In this document: positions 1 to 20,855 of the stretch, one piece after another
Numbering within the stretch: the stretch's first letter is position 1
Layout: every line of letters begins with the position of its first letter
NCBI RefSeq assembly: GCF_020037125.1
Contig: NZ_JAIQDG010000032.1
Coordinates: 1-64,000, forward strand
DNA: 64,000 nucleotides
Source of the DNA: Myxococcus sp. RHSTA-1-4
Lineage (GTDB): Bacteria > Myxococcota > Myxococcia > Myxococcales > Myxococcaceae
Reading direction: 5' to 3'
Notes under the pieces: model-generated
Databases searched by the model: none
Seen by the model: the letters and a program-made list of their open reading frames with translations, nothing else
Told to the model about the DNA's origin: nothing
Made by a program: the position numbers and the translations under genes

Positions 1-6144
<6,144 letters not shown>

Positions 6145-6165
6145 GTGTCGCTTCCGCCCCTGGCC

Positions 6166-9100
6166 CTAGTTCCCGTCCGCTTCGTCGATGAGGGCCGCGA
6201 GCGCGCCCAGCTGCGAGTCGTCCAGCCCGGCCAGCGGGAAGTCCACGGAGGACAGCGCGGCGCGCGTGTCCTGTGGCTCGCTGCCCAGCGCCCGCAGCGC
6301 GGCGAGCACGTCTCCGGCCAGCCGCGAGGCCGTGGCCTGCGTGTACGCCCCGTCGTCGAAGGCGCAGCGCACGTGCAGCCGCCCGCCGGACAGGAACGTC
6401 TCCACCGCCAGCGAGTACCCGCCCAGGCCACGGTAGGCTCCCGGCACGGACTCCACCGTGCCCAGGTGGCGGAACACCAATTCCGCGCGAGGCAGGCGCT
6501 TCAGCCGCTCGGATAGCTCACCGTGCGGGCCGTCGCGCAGCAGCCCGAAGCCGATGCCCCGGCGCGGCACGCGGCGCATGCGCTCCTTCACCGCCTTGAG
6601 CGACTCCGCCACGTCCTGCCCGTTGGGGACTTCCACCAGCAGCGGCCACGTGACGTCGAAGCAGCCCACCGTGCGCGAGCAGTCCACGCCGTCGAACGCC
6701 TCGCGCCCGTCGGCCACCACGTCCAGACGCAGCCGGTCGCCGCCCGCCCAGGCCGCCAGCGACCGTGCGAGCGACGCCACAGCGCCCTCCGCCACGTCCG
6801 CGCGCCACGTCGCGGCGAGCCGCTCGGTGAGCCCGCGCGTCTCGTCCTCCGTCAGCGCGACCTCCACCGAGCGAGCCGCGCCCGAGGCACCGCCCGCGCG
6901 CTCCACCGGCAGCTTCACCGCGCCCTCCCAGGGCGCACCGAGCCACACCGGCTCCTCCCTGCGCAGCGACTCGGAGGAGGACTCCTCGGCGAGCCGCTCC
7001 GCCCAGCGCTTGAAGGACGTCGTCTTCACCCGCGCGCCGCCCTGGGACGGGCGCAGGTCTTCCATCAGCAGCCGCCACGAGCCGCCATCCACGGCCAGCC
7101 CGTGCGCCGCCACCAGCAACTGGCTGCCCGCACCGCCCTCCAGCCGGACCAGCGTGGCCGCCAGCAGCGCGCCCGCGCCAACGTCCAGCCTGCCGCGCAG
7201 CTTCTCCTCTTCACCGCGGAGCGCGGCCTCATGCTCGGTGGCCGGCAACGCGCGCAGGTCCACCTCCGCGAAGGGCACGTCGGTGCCCGGAGGCGTTCCC
7301 ACCTGCTGCCAGCCGGAGACTCCTTTCGTGAAGCGCAGCCGGAGCGCGTCATGGTGCGCCAGCAGCGCGCCCAGGGACTGCGACAGCGCGGCGGCCTCCA
7401 CACCACCGGCCATCGGCAGCCGGGCCACCCGGACGGATGCAGTGGCGGGTGTCTCCAGCAGGCGGCGCTGCTCCGGCGTGAGCGGCGCGGGGCCGACCAC
7501 GGGGCCCTGCTCGGCCTGCTTCGCCAGCACGCCGGCAATCATCTCCGCCAGCTCCGCGATGGTGGAGTACTGGAAGAACTGCTGCGGGCTGAGCTGCAGG
7601 CCGGACTGGCTTCCGCGAGCGATGATCTGGATGGCCTGCACCGAGTCGCCGCCCAGCTCGAAGAAGTTGTCATTCACGCCCACGCGGTCGATGCCGAGCA
7701 CCGACTGCCAGGCCTCCGCGATGCGCTGCTCGATTTCATTGCGCGGCGCCACGTACGGCGTCTTCAGCTCCGGCCGGGGCTGCTGCTCGCCGGAGGCGCG
7801 CGTCTCGCTCACGGCCTGGAGGACGCGCTCACGTACCACCTCGTCGGTGTGGGCGATGGTGGCGTGCAGGTCGCGCACGGACACCACCACCTGCGGCGCG
7901 ATGCCGGAGGCGAGGATGCGCTCCAGCGCCACCACGCCCTCGCGCGGGGCGATCTCCTGCCGCTCCTCGGTGGGCAGCACCCTGGCGAGGGCGGACTCGC
8001 GGGCCGCGGCGGCCAGGGCGCGCAGCTCGGCGGCGGGGTCGTTGACGCGCTTCTGCGTCAGCCGCTCCACTTCCACCAGCACGCGGCCCTGCTCGTCCAT
8101 CATCGTGAGGTCGAAGGCGAGCGTCTCACCGCCATCCGTCGTCTCGTTCGCCCGGAAGCGCGCGTGGCTGTAGACGCGGCGGGGCAGCTCGCCGTGCAGG
8201 CGCAGCACCTTGTAGCCGAAGGGCAGGTAGTAGCCGTGCTCCGCGAGGAAGCTCTTGGCGATGCCGGACGTGCGGTCGATGAGCGACGGGTGGAAGCGCA
8301 GCTCCTCGAAGTCCCCGGAGAACTCCGGCATCAGCTCCAGCACCATGAGCAGCTCGTGCTCGCCGGGGAGGATGGCCTGCACGCTCTTCCAGCGCGGCCC
8401 CAGCTCCTGCTCGTACTCGGCCTCCAGTGACTGGGGACGCGGCTTGTCGCACCGCTTGCGCAGCGCCTCCAGGTCCTCGAAGCGCGGCACCTTCGGCCCA
8501 CCGAAGCGCACGCGTCCCGCCGAGTGGTCCGTGCCCTTGCCCACCCCCCCGGGCGGCAGGCTGCGCACCACCCAGCGCCAGCCATCCCCATCCTTCTCCA
8601 GGATGAGGCGCACCTCGCGCGTCTCGTTCTCCGGCACGCGCAGCGGGGCGAGGAAGTAGTTGTCCAGCAGCTCGATGACGCGGCCCTGCGCCTCGTCCGC
8701 CATCGCGGCGCGCACCATCTCGAAGTACGTCACGCCCGGCACCGTGGGGTTGCCGAGGATGCGGTGCTCGTCCGTCACCCAGTTGGAGCGCGGCTCGCCG
8801 AAGGTGCCGGCGAAGACCTTGCGCTGCGGCGTGTCCACCAGGCAGCGGTGGACGAACGGGTGCGACAGGGCCCGGCCCTCGCCGGCCTGCGCGGCGGGCC
8901 GAGCCGCCATGCCCACCTCGTCCCAGGCGCCCCAGTTGATGGTGACCGCGTACGTGCCGGTGCGCGCCTGGTACGCACGCGTGAAGGCGTCCAGGAACGT
9001 GTTGGCCGCCGTGTAGTCCACCTGTCCGAAGCGGCCGACCACGGAGGAGAGCGACGAGCAGGCCACGAAGAAGTCCGGCCGCTCACCCTCCAGCACCGCC

Positions 9101-12100
9101 GCCAGCACACGCGAGCCCGTCACCTTGGGCGCGAGCACCGCCGCCGCCGCCTCGCGCGTCTTGAGCTGGAGCATGCCTCCGCCCGCGACGCCGGCCGCGT
9201 GGATGACACCATGGATGGCACCGAAGCGAGCACGCGCCGTCTCCACCACGGCACGCATCCGCTCCAGGTCCGTCACGTCCGCGCTCAGCGCCAGCACCTG
9301 CGCGCCCCTCTCCTCCAGGCGCAACACGGCCTGGATGCGGCGACGCGTGGCCTCGTCCCCGGACTCCAGGTGCTTCGCCCACTCCTCACGCGGCGGCACG
9401 GCGGCGCGGCCGGTGAGCACCAGCTTCGCGCGGCACTTCTCCGCCAGCGCCTCGGCGAAGGACAGGCCCATGCCGCCCAGGCCGCCGGTGATGAGGTACA
9501 CGCCGCCCTCGCGCAGCGGCACCGCGGAGGTGGGGCCCTCGTCCAGGCGCACCTCCTCGAAGTCGCGCACCCAGCGGCGCCCGCCGCGCAGGGCCACCAC
9601 GGGCTCCTCGGCCTCCGCCATCAGCTCCGCCGCCAGCAGCTCCACCAGCCGTCCGGCCTGGAAGCTGCCCGAGGGGGGCAGGGTGACGTCCACGCTGCGG
9701 CAGCGCACGTGCGGTAGCTCGCGAGGAATCACGGCGCACGGTCCCAGCGCCGTCGCCTGCTCCGGCGAGACGAGGTCTCCGCCCGTCACCTCCTGCATGC
9801 CGTTGGACACCACCGTCAGGTGCACCGGCTTGTCCGCCGCGTGGCCACCGAGCGCCTGTCCCAGGTGCAGCAGGCTGAAGAAGGAGCGCTCCAGCACGTC
9901 CTCCGCCGTCGCGCCCGAGCCCTCTGCGGTGATGCCGCCCAGGTGGACGATGTGCTCCGGCAGCCGGCCATCCGCCGCCAGCTCCGACAGCAGCGTGGCC
10001 TGGTCCTCGCGGCGGCCGGGGTTCAGCTCATACGAGTCCGCGCCGGTGCGCCGGAACTCACGCGCCAGCGACACCTCCACCAGCGGCCGGCCCGCCTGGC
10101 GCAGCCGAGCGGCCAGCTTCGCGCCCAGGCCCGCGCGGTCCTGCAAGAGCAGCCACGGCGCCGCCTTCGGGTCCACGGCCACGGCGGGCGCCACCTTGGG
10201 CGCGGACTCCTTCCACACCGGCAGCCAGAACCAGTTCGCCACGTCCTGGCGCTTGTCCAGCGTGCCCCGGCGGGCGGCCTGCGTGCCGGGCGCGGAGCGC
10301 AGGTCTACCCAGTATCGCTGGCGGTCGAACGGGTAGGTGGGCAGCACCTCGCGGCGCCGCTTCTCGCCCGCGAAGAGGTGCGGAGCCTCCACGCCCAGCA
10401 GCCAGAGCTGGCCCAGGGTGCGCAGCAGGTACTCGGGCTCGGCGGTGGCCTCGCCCACGGGCGGCAGCGAGGTGAGCATGAACTGGCCCTGCTTCTTGCG
10501 CGGGTGCCAGCGCGCCAGCGACTGGAGCGCCTTGCCCGGGCCCACCTCCAGCAGCACCGCCTCGGAGTCCTTCAGCAGCTCCTCGACGCCGTCCGCGAAC
10601 CGCACCGGCTGGCGCAGGTGCGCCGCCCAATAGTCCGGCGAGGTGGCCTGCTCGGCGGTGATCCACGTGCCCGTCACGTTGGAGATGAAGCGCAGCTTCG
10701 GCGCGGCCGGGCGGGCCTTCGCCACCGTGTCGCGGAAGGCGGAGACGATGGGGTCCATCATCGCGGAGTGGAAGGCATGCGACGTCCGCAGCCTGCGGGC
10801 CAGCACGTCCTTCGCGGCGAGCCGCTTCTCCAGCGCGTCAATCCCGGCGTGCGAGCCCGCCACCACGCACGAGCCCGGCGCGTTGGTGGCGGCGATCTCC
10901 AGCCCCGGCTCCAGCAGCGGGCGCAGCTCCGCCTCGGGGAGCTGCACGGACAGCATGGCGCCCGGCGGGCACGACTGCATGAGGCGCCCGCGCGTGGCCA
11001 CCAGCTCCAGCGCGTCCTCCAGCGAGAAGACACCGGCCAGACAGGCCGCGACGTACTCGCCCACGCTGTGGCCAATCATCGACGCGGGCTCCAGGCCCCA
11101 CGACATCAGCAGCTTCGCCAGCGCGTACTCCACGACGAAGAGCGCGGGCTGGGTGAGGGCCGTCTGCTCCAGCTTCGAGGCGGCCTGGGCGTCCTGGGTG
11201 TCCGAGCCGAACAGCAGCGGCTTCAGGTCCAGGTCAAACCGGCGCTTCAGCAAGTCCAGGCACCGGTCCGCCTCCTCACGGAAGGTGGCCTCCGCGCGGT
11301 AGAGGCCCGCGGCCATGCCCGGGTGCTGCGAACCCTGGCCGGGGAACATGAACACCAGCGGCCGGCGCACCGGCTCCTGCACGCGGGTGATGACCCGGTC
11401 CGGCGACAACGTGCCCAGCGCCTGGGCCGCTTCCTCCACCGTACGGCACACCACGTAGCGACGGTGCTCGAAGCCCTTGCGGCCCGTCTGGAGCGTGTAG
11501 GCCACGTCCGCCAGACTCAGCCCGGGGTTCGCCTTCAGGTGCTCCGCCAGCCGGCTCGTCGCCGCCTCCAGCGCCGCGGCCGAGCGCGCCGACACCACCA
11601 GCAACTGGTGCTCACGCGAGGGCCCGGAAGGCGCACGCTCCGGCGCTTCTTCCAGGATGGCGTGGGCGTTGGTGCCGCCCAGGCCGAACGAGCTGACGCC
11701 CGCGCGCCGGGCTCCCGCCGCCTCCCACGAACGCAGCTTCGCGTTGACGTAGAAGGGGCTGTCCGCGAAGTCGATTTCGGGGTTGGGCCGCTCGAAGCCG
11801 ATGCTCGGCGGGAGCTGCCGGTGCTTCAGCGCGAGCGTCGTCTTGATGAGACCCGCCACGCCCGCCGCGGTGTCCAGGTGGCCCACGTTGCCCTTCACCG
11901 AGCCCAGGCCGCAGAACCCCTTGCGCTCCGCGCCGCCCGCGCGGAAGGCCTGGGTGAGGGCCTTCACCTCAATCGGGTCCCCCATGGGAGTACCCGTGCC
12001 GTGGGCCTCCACGTAGGTGATGGACTCCGGCTCCACGCCGGCCAGCGCCTGCGCCATGCCGATGACGTCCGCCTGCCCGCTGACGCTGGGGGCCGTGTAG

Positions 12101-12953
12101 CCCACCTTGTCGGTGCCGTCGTTGTTGATGGCGGTGCCGCGGATGACGGCGTGGATGACGTCTCCATCGGCGATGGCGTCAGCCAGGCGCTTGAGTACCA
12201 CCACGCCCGCGCCGCTGCCGCCCACGGTGCCCTGGGCGTTGGCGTCGAAGGGGCGGCAGTGCCCGTCCGGAGAACCGATTCCGCGCTCCGTGTAGAGGTA
12301 GCCCGTCTTCTGCGGCACGGTGAGGGTGACGCCGCCCGCCAGCGCCATGTCGCACTGGTGGCTCAGCAGGCTCTGGCACGCGTGGTGGATGGCGACGAGC
12401 GACGTGGAGCACGCCGTCTGCACCGTCACCGCGGGGCCCTTGAGGTCCAGCTTGTAGGCGACGCGCGTGGCCAGGTGGTCGTTCTTGTTGTGGATGACGG
12501 CCTGGAAGGCGTTGATGGTGCCCACCAGGTGCCCGGCCGAGGACAGGTTGTAGAGCAGGTAGCCGTTGGCGCCCGCGCCCGCGTAGATGCCGATGGGACC
12601 CGTCGCGCGGCTCGGGTCATGCCCGGCCGACTCCAGCGCCTCCCAGACGCACTCCAGGAAGAGGCGCTGCTGCGGGTCGGTGATTTCCGCCTCACGTGGG
12701 GAGAAGTCGAAGAAGCGCGCGTCGAACTGGTCGATGCCGTCCAGCGTGGCCCGGGCCTTGACGTACTTCGGGTCCTTCAGCTCCTCGGGGGCAATGGCGG
12801 CGCGGTCCAGCTCCTCGTCCTTGAAGAAGGTGATGGACTCGACGCCCTCCTGGAGGTTCTTCCAGAAGGCCTCGGGCGTACCCGCGCCCGGGAACCGGCA
12901 TGCCATGCCGATGATCGCCACACCCTCGAGCTGAGGGGACTCCTGCTCGCCGC

Positions 12954-12957
<4 letters not shown>
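6166..12957 (-). CDS. Type I polyketide synthase, KS-AT-KR-DH-carrier-(degenerate E)
   Basis: The 2263-residue protein has a ketosynthase (about 10-430; TACSTS with Cys183, EAHGTGT and KGNVGH motifs), an acyltransferase (about 535-830; GHSVGEY with Ser631, and a HAFH motif typical of malonyl-CoA), a ketoreductase with its structural half (about 890-1340; GGLGGMG, Tyr1315), a dehydratase (about 1370-1640; HxxxGxxxxP with His1398, and Asp1561), a carrier (GGDS, Ser1772) and an epimerase-like domain (about 1830-2230). The KR lies before the DH, opposite to the usual DH-KR order. The carrier reads like an NRPS carrier that precedes an E domain. In the E-like domain the HHxxxDG motif is HGLAVDG (1952-1958), so the second His is missing. 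The ATG overlaps the upstream stop codon by 4 nt (ATGA). The inferred role is one malonate extension giving an alpha,beta-unsaturated intermediate. What the E-like domain does is unknown. Confidence 0.93.
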
Positions 12958-16202
<3,245 letters not shown>

Positions 16203-16257
16203 GGGGAGGAAGCTCCTCGAGGGGACGGCGGCGCGGAATGTGAGGTGACGGTGACGC

Positions 16258-17313
16258 TCAGCGAGGCGGTTCGGCGACATCGCTCCACGCGAAGGGCCGA
16301 GCCATGCCGGCCAGCACCTTCCTGGGCCCGGAGAAGGGCGAGCGCGCGTGGGCGGCCAGCATGTTGTCCACGACGAGCAGGTCCCCTCGCTCCCACGGGA
16401 AGGAGACCTGCTCCGCCTCGTACGCGGCGCGCAGGACCTCCAGCGTGGCGGGCTCAATCGGAGAGCCGTCGCCGTAGTACGTGTTGTTGGGCAGCCCTTC
16501 CTCGCCCAGCTCGGCCAGCAGCACCGAGCCCACGTGCGCGGGCAGCGTGGAGACGTGGAAGAACGTGGCGTGGTTGAACCAGACGGGCTCGCCCGTGACG
16601 GGGTGGAGCCCCGCGGCGCGGCGCACCTGGCGCGTGCGCAGGCGGTTGCCGTCGAGCCACTCGAAGTCGATGCCGTTGCGGCGGCAGTACGCCTCCACCT
16701 CGGCGCGGTCCTCGGTCTGGAACGCCGTCTGCCAGCTCAGCCCCAGCTGGTGGCCGAAGTTGCGGACGTACATATAGCCCTGCTCCAGGAAGCGGGCGCG
16801 CAGCTCCGCGGGCAGTCGCTGGAAGACACGGCGCGAGTCCGCCAGCGGCGTCTCGCCGCCCTGCTGCGCGGGTGTCACGCAGGCGAAGAAGAGGCGCAGC
16901 GGGAAGGTCTGGTTGTAGGACTGCTCGTTGTGCAGGTAGATGCGCTCGGCCGCCGGGTGGTCGGTGGACGTGTAGATGTTGCCGCTGACCTGTGAGCGCG
17001 GCGACGAGCGCTCCTCGTAAGGCAGCGCCGCGTCCGCCATCGCCTGGATGGCCCGGTCCATGGCCTCGGGCGTCACCACGTCGAAGCCACGGAAGAGGAC
17101 GGCGCCATGGCGGTGCACGTGCTCTTCTATGCGGGCGCGATGCGCGCGAGCCCAGGCGACCAGGTCCACGTCCGGCAGCGTGGGCCGGGCCACCACCGGA
17201 AGGTGCAGGCCGGGCCGGAGCTCCTCGAAGCGAACCCAGTCCTGGCCGGAGCTGTCCACCTCGCGCCGCCTCACCTGGGGCAGTGCGCGTTTCGTCGGGC
17301 CACTCGTCGTCAT
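16258..17313 (-). CDS. TauD/TfdA-family Fe(II)/2-oxoglutarate dioxygenase (SyrP-like)
   Basis: This 351-residue protein has the family layout: an N-terminal arm, the iron-binding HNE triad residues (His128, Glu130) and a distal His322 followed by an Arg about eleven residues on (SGPRKVL) that would bind 2-oxoglutarate. The HxE rather than HxD triad and the surrounding LHNEQSYN resemble SyrP-type enzymes, which hydroxylate the beta-carbon of amino acids held on NRPS carriers. The ATG at 17313 overlaps the stop of the acyl-ligase gene by 4 nt, and the NRPS module begins 55 nt downstream, so it belongs to the assembly-line operon. The likely substrate is the amino acid on the following carrier (inferred as Glu-like), but hydroxylation of the acyl chain or a late tailoring role is equally possible from sequence. 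Confidence 0.9.
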   Translation of the reverse strand: MTTSGPTKRALPQVRRREVDSSGQDWVRFEELRPGLHLPVVARPTLPDVDLVAWARAHRARIEEHVHRHGAVLFRGFDVVTPEAMDRAIQAMADAALPYEERSSPRSQVSGNIYTSTDHPAAERIYLHNEQSYNQTFPLRLFFACVTPAQQGGETPLADSRRVFQRLPAELRARFLEQGYMYVRNFGHQLGLSWQTAFQTEDRAEVEAYCRRNGIDFEWLDGNRLRTRQVRRAAGLHPVTGEPVWFNHATFFHVSTLPAHVGSVLLAELGEEGLPNNTYYGDGSPIEPATLEVLRAAYEAEQVSFPWERGDLLVVDNMLAAHARSPFSGPRKVLAGMARPFAWSDVAEPPR

Positions 17314-20300
17314 GACTCACTCCCACCGCGGCGGCGCACGTTGCGGAACAGCTCCTTGCGCGCCGACTGAAGCTCCTGGGCCCGGGCCTGCTGCCGCTGG
17401 CGCTCGTGCTCGGCCAGCACCTGCCGCAGCTCCTCCACCGTGGCGTCCGGCCGAGCCACCACCGTGCTCAGCACCACCTCGTAGTCCGAGGCCAGCCGGG
17501 CGATGGTGGGCGCATCGAACAGGGAGGTGGCGTAGCGCAGCACCCCGTGGAACCGCCCGCTGGACTCGGACAGCAGCACGGACAGGTCGAAGGGCGAGCC
17601 CCCATCGTCCACGTCCAACTGCCGCAGCTCCAGTCCCGGCAGCTTGAGCGCGGGCAGGGGCGCGTTCTCCAGCACGAACATCACCTGGAAGAGCGGGTTG
17701 TAGCGGGCGTCACGCGGCGGGCGCAGCGCCTCCACCAGCTTGTCGAAGGGGACGTGCGGGCGCGCATAACCACCGAGCGCCACCTCGCGCACGCGCCCGA
17801 GCACCGCGCGGAAGGTGGGGTTGCCCTCCAGGCCCACGCGCAGCACGAGCTGATTGACGAAGAGGCCGACCAGGCCCTGCGTGCGGGCGTGCTCGCGGTT
17901 GGCCACGTCCGTGCCCACCACCAGGTCGGTGCGGCCGGTGCGTGCGTGCAGCACCACGAGGAAGCCCGCCAGCAGCGACATGAAGGGCGTGGCGCCCTCG
18001 GCCTGGCCCAACTGGCGAAGTCCGGCGGTGAGGGCAGGGGAGAGCGAGACAGGATGGCGCGCGCCCTCGAAGCGCTGCCGCTCCGGACGGGGCCTGTCGG
18101 TGGGCAGCTCCAGCAGCGGAGGCGCGCCCGCGAGGCGCTCCTTCCACCACGCCAGCTCGGTCTCCAGCTCGCCGCCCTCCAGCCACCGCCGCAGCCACGC
18201 GGCATGGTCGGCGTACTGCACGGGCAGCGGAGGCAGGGGTGAGGGCCGCCCCTGCGCGAAGGCCGCGTAGAGCGCGCCCAGCTCGCGCACCAGCACACCC
18301 ATGGTCCATCCATCGGACACCACGTGGTGCAGCGTCAGCAGCAGCCGGTGCTTGCGCTCCGACAGCCGCAGCAGCTGCGCGCGCAGCGGCAGCCCATGCT
18401 CCAGGTCGAAGGGCCGCCGGGCCTCGGCGGTGGTGAGGCGCTCGGCCTCCGCCTGCCGCTCCGCCTCGGGCAGCGCGCCCAGGTCCACCACCGCGTCGGA
18501 CGCGGACAGCGGCGCGGGCACCTGCTCCGGCTTCAGGATGACCTGCGTGTGCCGCCCGGACACCCGGGGGAATCGCGTGCGCAGGACTTCGTGCCGGTGG
18601 ATGATGGCCTCCAGCGCGCGGCCCAGCACCGCCACGTCCAGCGCGCCGTCCAGCTCCACGGCGGCGGGGATGTTGTAGGCCGCGCTGCCCGACGCGAGCT
18701 GCTCCAGGAACAGCAGCCGCTCCTGTGCATACGACAGCGGCGGCGAGTCCCCGCGAGCCCCCGCCTCGAGCGGAGGCATCACGGCGGTCGGGTCGCGCAG
18801 CTCCGCGAGCGCCCGGGCCGTGAGCGCCTCCAGGTGCACGCCTTCCAGGAGCAGCGACACCGGCAGGGCGATGCCCAGCTCCTCTTCCAGCGCGCCCTTC
18901 AGCTCGACGGCATGGATGGAGTCCAGGCCCAGCGCGGTGAGCGGCCGGGTCGAATCCAGCGCGGAGGCCGGCACGGAGAGTGCCCGCGCCAACCTGCTCC
19001 GGAGCCACGTGCCCAGCAGCCGCGAGCACTCCTCCTCGGACGCCGCCAGCAGCGCGTCCCGGGTCAGCTCCGGCTCTGCCTGAGACGGAGGCTCGGACGC
19101 TTCCACGGCCCCCGAGCCGCGGTCCTCCGCGAGGACCTCCAGCTCTCCGCCCAGGTACATGGCGCGGCACGCGCGCCGCTGCACCTTGCCGCTGGACGTC
19201 TTCGGAAGGCCACCGGCGGGAATGAGCACCACGGTGCCGGCCGAGACCTCATGCGTGCTGGCGATGGCGCGGCGGATGGCGTCGATGGCCTCGGCGGGCT
19301 CCGCCAGTTGCTTGCGGTCCACCTCCATCACCACGACCAGCCGCTCCTCGCCGCCGGTCTCCACGGAGAACGCCGCCGAGCAGCCGGGCCGCATCGCGGG
19401 GTGGCTGCCCTCCGCCGTCAGCTCCAGGTCCTGCGGGTAGTGGTTGCGGCCGCGCAGGATGATGAGGTCCTTGATGCGGCCCGCGACGAACAGCTCGCCG
19501 CCTTCCATGAAGCCCAGGTCGCCCGTGCGCAGGTAGGGCCCCTCGCCGGTGTCGGCGCGGTGGGCGCGGAAGGTGGCCTCGCTCTCCTCGGACCGCTCCC
19601 AGTAGCTGGAGGCCACGCTCGCGCCGCGCACCCAGATTTCGCCCAGCCGCCCGGACGGCGCGGGCAGGCGCGACTCGGGGTCCATGATGAGCAGTTCCTG
19701 TTCGAGCACGCTCTGGCCGCAGCCCACGAGCACGCTCGCGCCGGATGCCCCGGGCTCCGCCGCTTCGGCCCGGCCCTGCTGGATGGCCTCGCGCGAGTAC
19801 ACCCGCTCCACCGGCGGCGCTGCCTTGCGGCCTCCGGAGGCGATCAGCGTGGCCTCGGCGAGCCCGTAGCACGGGTAGAAAGCCTCCTTGCGGAAGCCCG
19901 ACACGGCGAAGGCGCGGGCGAAGCGCTCCATCGTCTCCGCGCGCACCGGCTCGGCGCCGTTGAAGGCCACGTCCCAGCTGCTCAGGTCCAGCGCCGCCCG
20001 CTGCTCGGGCGTCGTCTTCCGTACGCAGAGGTCGAAGGCGAAGTTGGGCCCGCCGCTCGTGGTCGCCTTGTAGCGGGAGATGGCCTCCAGCCACCGCGCC
20101 GGGCGCTTGAGGAAGTCCAGCGGCGACATCAGCACCACGGGGAAGCCGCCCGCCAACGGCTGAAGCACGCCGCCGATGAGCCCCATGTCGTGGTACGGCG
20201 GCAGCCAGATGACACCGCGGCTGGACTCCGAGTGCTCGAAGCACCGGTGGATGGCCAGCGAGTTGTGCAGCAGGTTGCCGTGGCTCAGCGTCACGCCGCG

Positions 20301-20855
20301 AGGCGTGCCCGTGGAGCCGGACGTGTACTGGAGGAACGCCAGCGACTCGCGCGCGGCGCCCGGGTCCTTCCACCCGTCCGCGGCGCTGTCCTCCACCGTG
20401 TCGGTGGCGATCCACGTCAGCCCGGCGAGCGCCGCGGACTGCTCGCCCAGGGACTCCGCCACGGACTGGATGAACCCCGTGGTGAGTGCGAAGCGGGCCC
20501 GTGCGTCCTGGATCACCGCCTCCAGGCGGGGCAGGGTGCGCGCCACCCGCATCGGGTCCGGCGGATAGGCCGGCACGGCCACGGCGCCGGCATACAGGCA
20601 GCCCACGAAGGCGGCCACGTAGTCGAGACCCGGAGGGTAGAGCAGCAGCACGCGCTCGCCCCGGGCGCCCAGCCCTTGCAGGAAGCCGCCAATGGCGCGC
20701 GCCCGGCGGTCCAGCTCCGCGTACGTGAGGTGGGCTTCTTCCCCTTCGCCATCCAGGAGGAACGTGTAGGCCCGCTGATCAGCTTGAAGCTCCGCCCGGC
20801 GCCGCGACAGCTCCACGAGCGTCGGGCACTCCAGCAGCAGATGGGTCGTGCTCAT
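17310..20855 (-). CDS. Fatty acyl-AMP ligase-ACP-condensation domain protein (lipoinitiation)
   Basis: With the ATG at 20855 the product has 1181 residues. An earlier in-frame start at 20951 would add 32 Arg/Gly-rich residues not typical of the family. Domains are an acyl-AMP ligase of the FAAL type (about 1-580; core YTSGSTGTPRG), an acyl carrier (about 610-690, GLDSIH with Ser646), and a condensation domain (about 705-1130) with an intact HHVVSDG motif at 843-849. FAALs adenylate free fatty acids and load them onto an ACP instead of CoA. Such FAAL-ACP pairs start lipopeptide assembly lines. The attached C domain would pass the acyl chain to the first aminoacyl carrier. Its C-terminal 50 residues are charged and helical and could dock to the next protein. 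It is preceded by a 254-nt non-coding stretch and so may start a transcript. Confidence 0.93.
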   Translation of the reverse strand: MSTTHLLLECPTLVELSRRRAELQADQRAYTFLLDGEGEEAHLTYAELDRRARAIGGFLQGLGARGERVLLLYPPGLDYVAAFVGCLYAGAVAVPAYPPDPMRVARTLPRLEAVIQDARARFALTTGFIQSVAESLGEQSAALAGLTWIATDTVEDSAADGWKDPGAARESLAFLQYTSGSTGTPRGVTLSHGNLLHNSLAIHRCFEHSESSRGVIWLPPYHDMGLIGGVLQPLAGGFPVVLMSPLDFLKRPARWLEAISRYKATTSGGPNFAFDLCVRKTTPEQRAALDLSSWDVAFNGAEPVRAETMERFARAFAVSGFRKEAFYPCYGLAEATLIASGGRKAAPPVERVYSREAIQQGRAEAAEPGASGASVLVGCGQSVLEQELLIMDPESRLPAPSGRLGEIWVRGASVASSYWERSEESEATFRAHRADTGEGPYLRTGDLGFMEGGELFVAGRIKDLIILRGRNHYPQDLELTAEGSHPAMRPGCSAAFSVETGGEERLVVVMEVDRKQLAEPAEAIDAIRRAIASTHEVSAGTVVLIPAGGLPKTSSGKVQRRACRAMYLGGELEVLAEDRGSGAVEASEPPSQAEPELTRDALLAASEEECSRLLGTWLRSRLARALSVPASALDSTRPLTALGLDSIHAVELKGALEEELGIALPVSLLLEGVHLEALTARALAELRDPTAVMPPLEAGARGDSPPLSYAQERLLFLEQLASGSAAYNIPAAVELDGALDVAVLGRALEAIIHRHEVLRTRFPRVSGRHTQVILKPEQVPAPLSASDAVVDLGALPEAERQAEAERLTTAEARRPFDLEHGLPLRAQLLRLSERKHRLLLTLHHVVSDGWTMGVLVRELGALYAAFAQGRPSPLPPLPVQYADHAAWLRRWLEGGELETELAWWKERLAGAPPLLELPTDRPRPERQRFEGARHPVSLSPALTAGLRQLGQAEGATPFMSLLAGFLVVLHARTGRTDLVVGTDVANREHARTQGLVGLFVNQLVLRVGLEGNPTFRAVLGRVREVALGGYARPHVPFDKLVEALRPPRDARYNPLFQVMFVLENAPLPALKLPGLELRQLDVDDGGSPFDLSVLLSESSGRFHGVLRYATSLFDAPTIARLASDYEVVLSTVVARPDATVEELRQVLAEHERQRQQARAQELQSARKELFRNVRRRGGSES

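Noticed and set aside
16203..16457. N-terminal extension of the C-A-PCP protein up to 16457.
   Set aside because: The added 85 residues would be encoded inside the dioxygenase gene and look like its reading in another frame; the GTG at 16202 has a ribosome-binding site.
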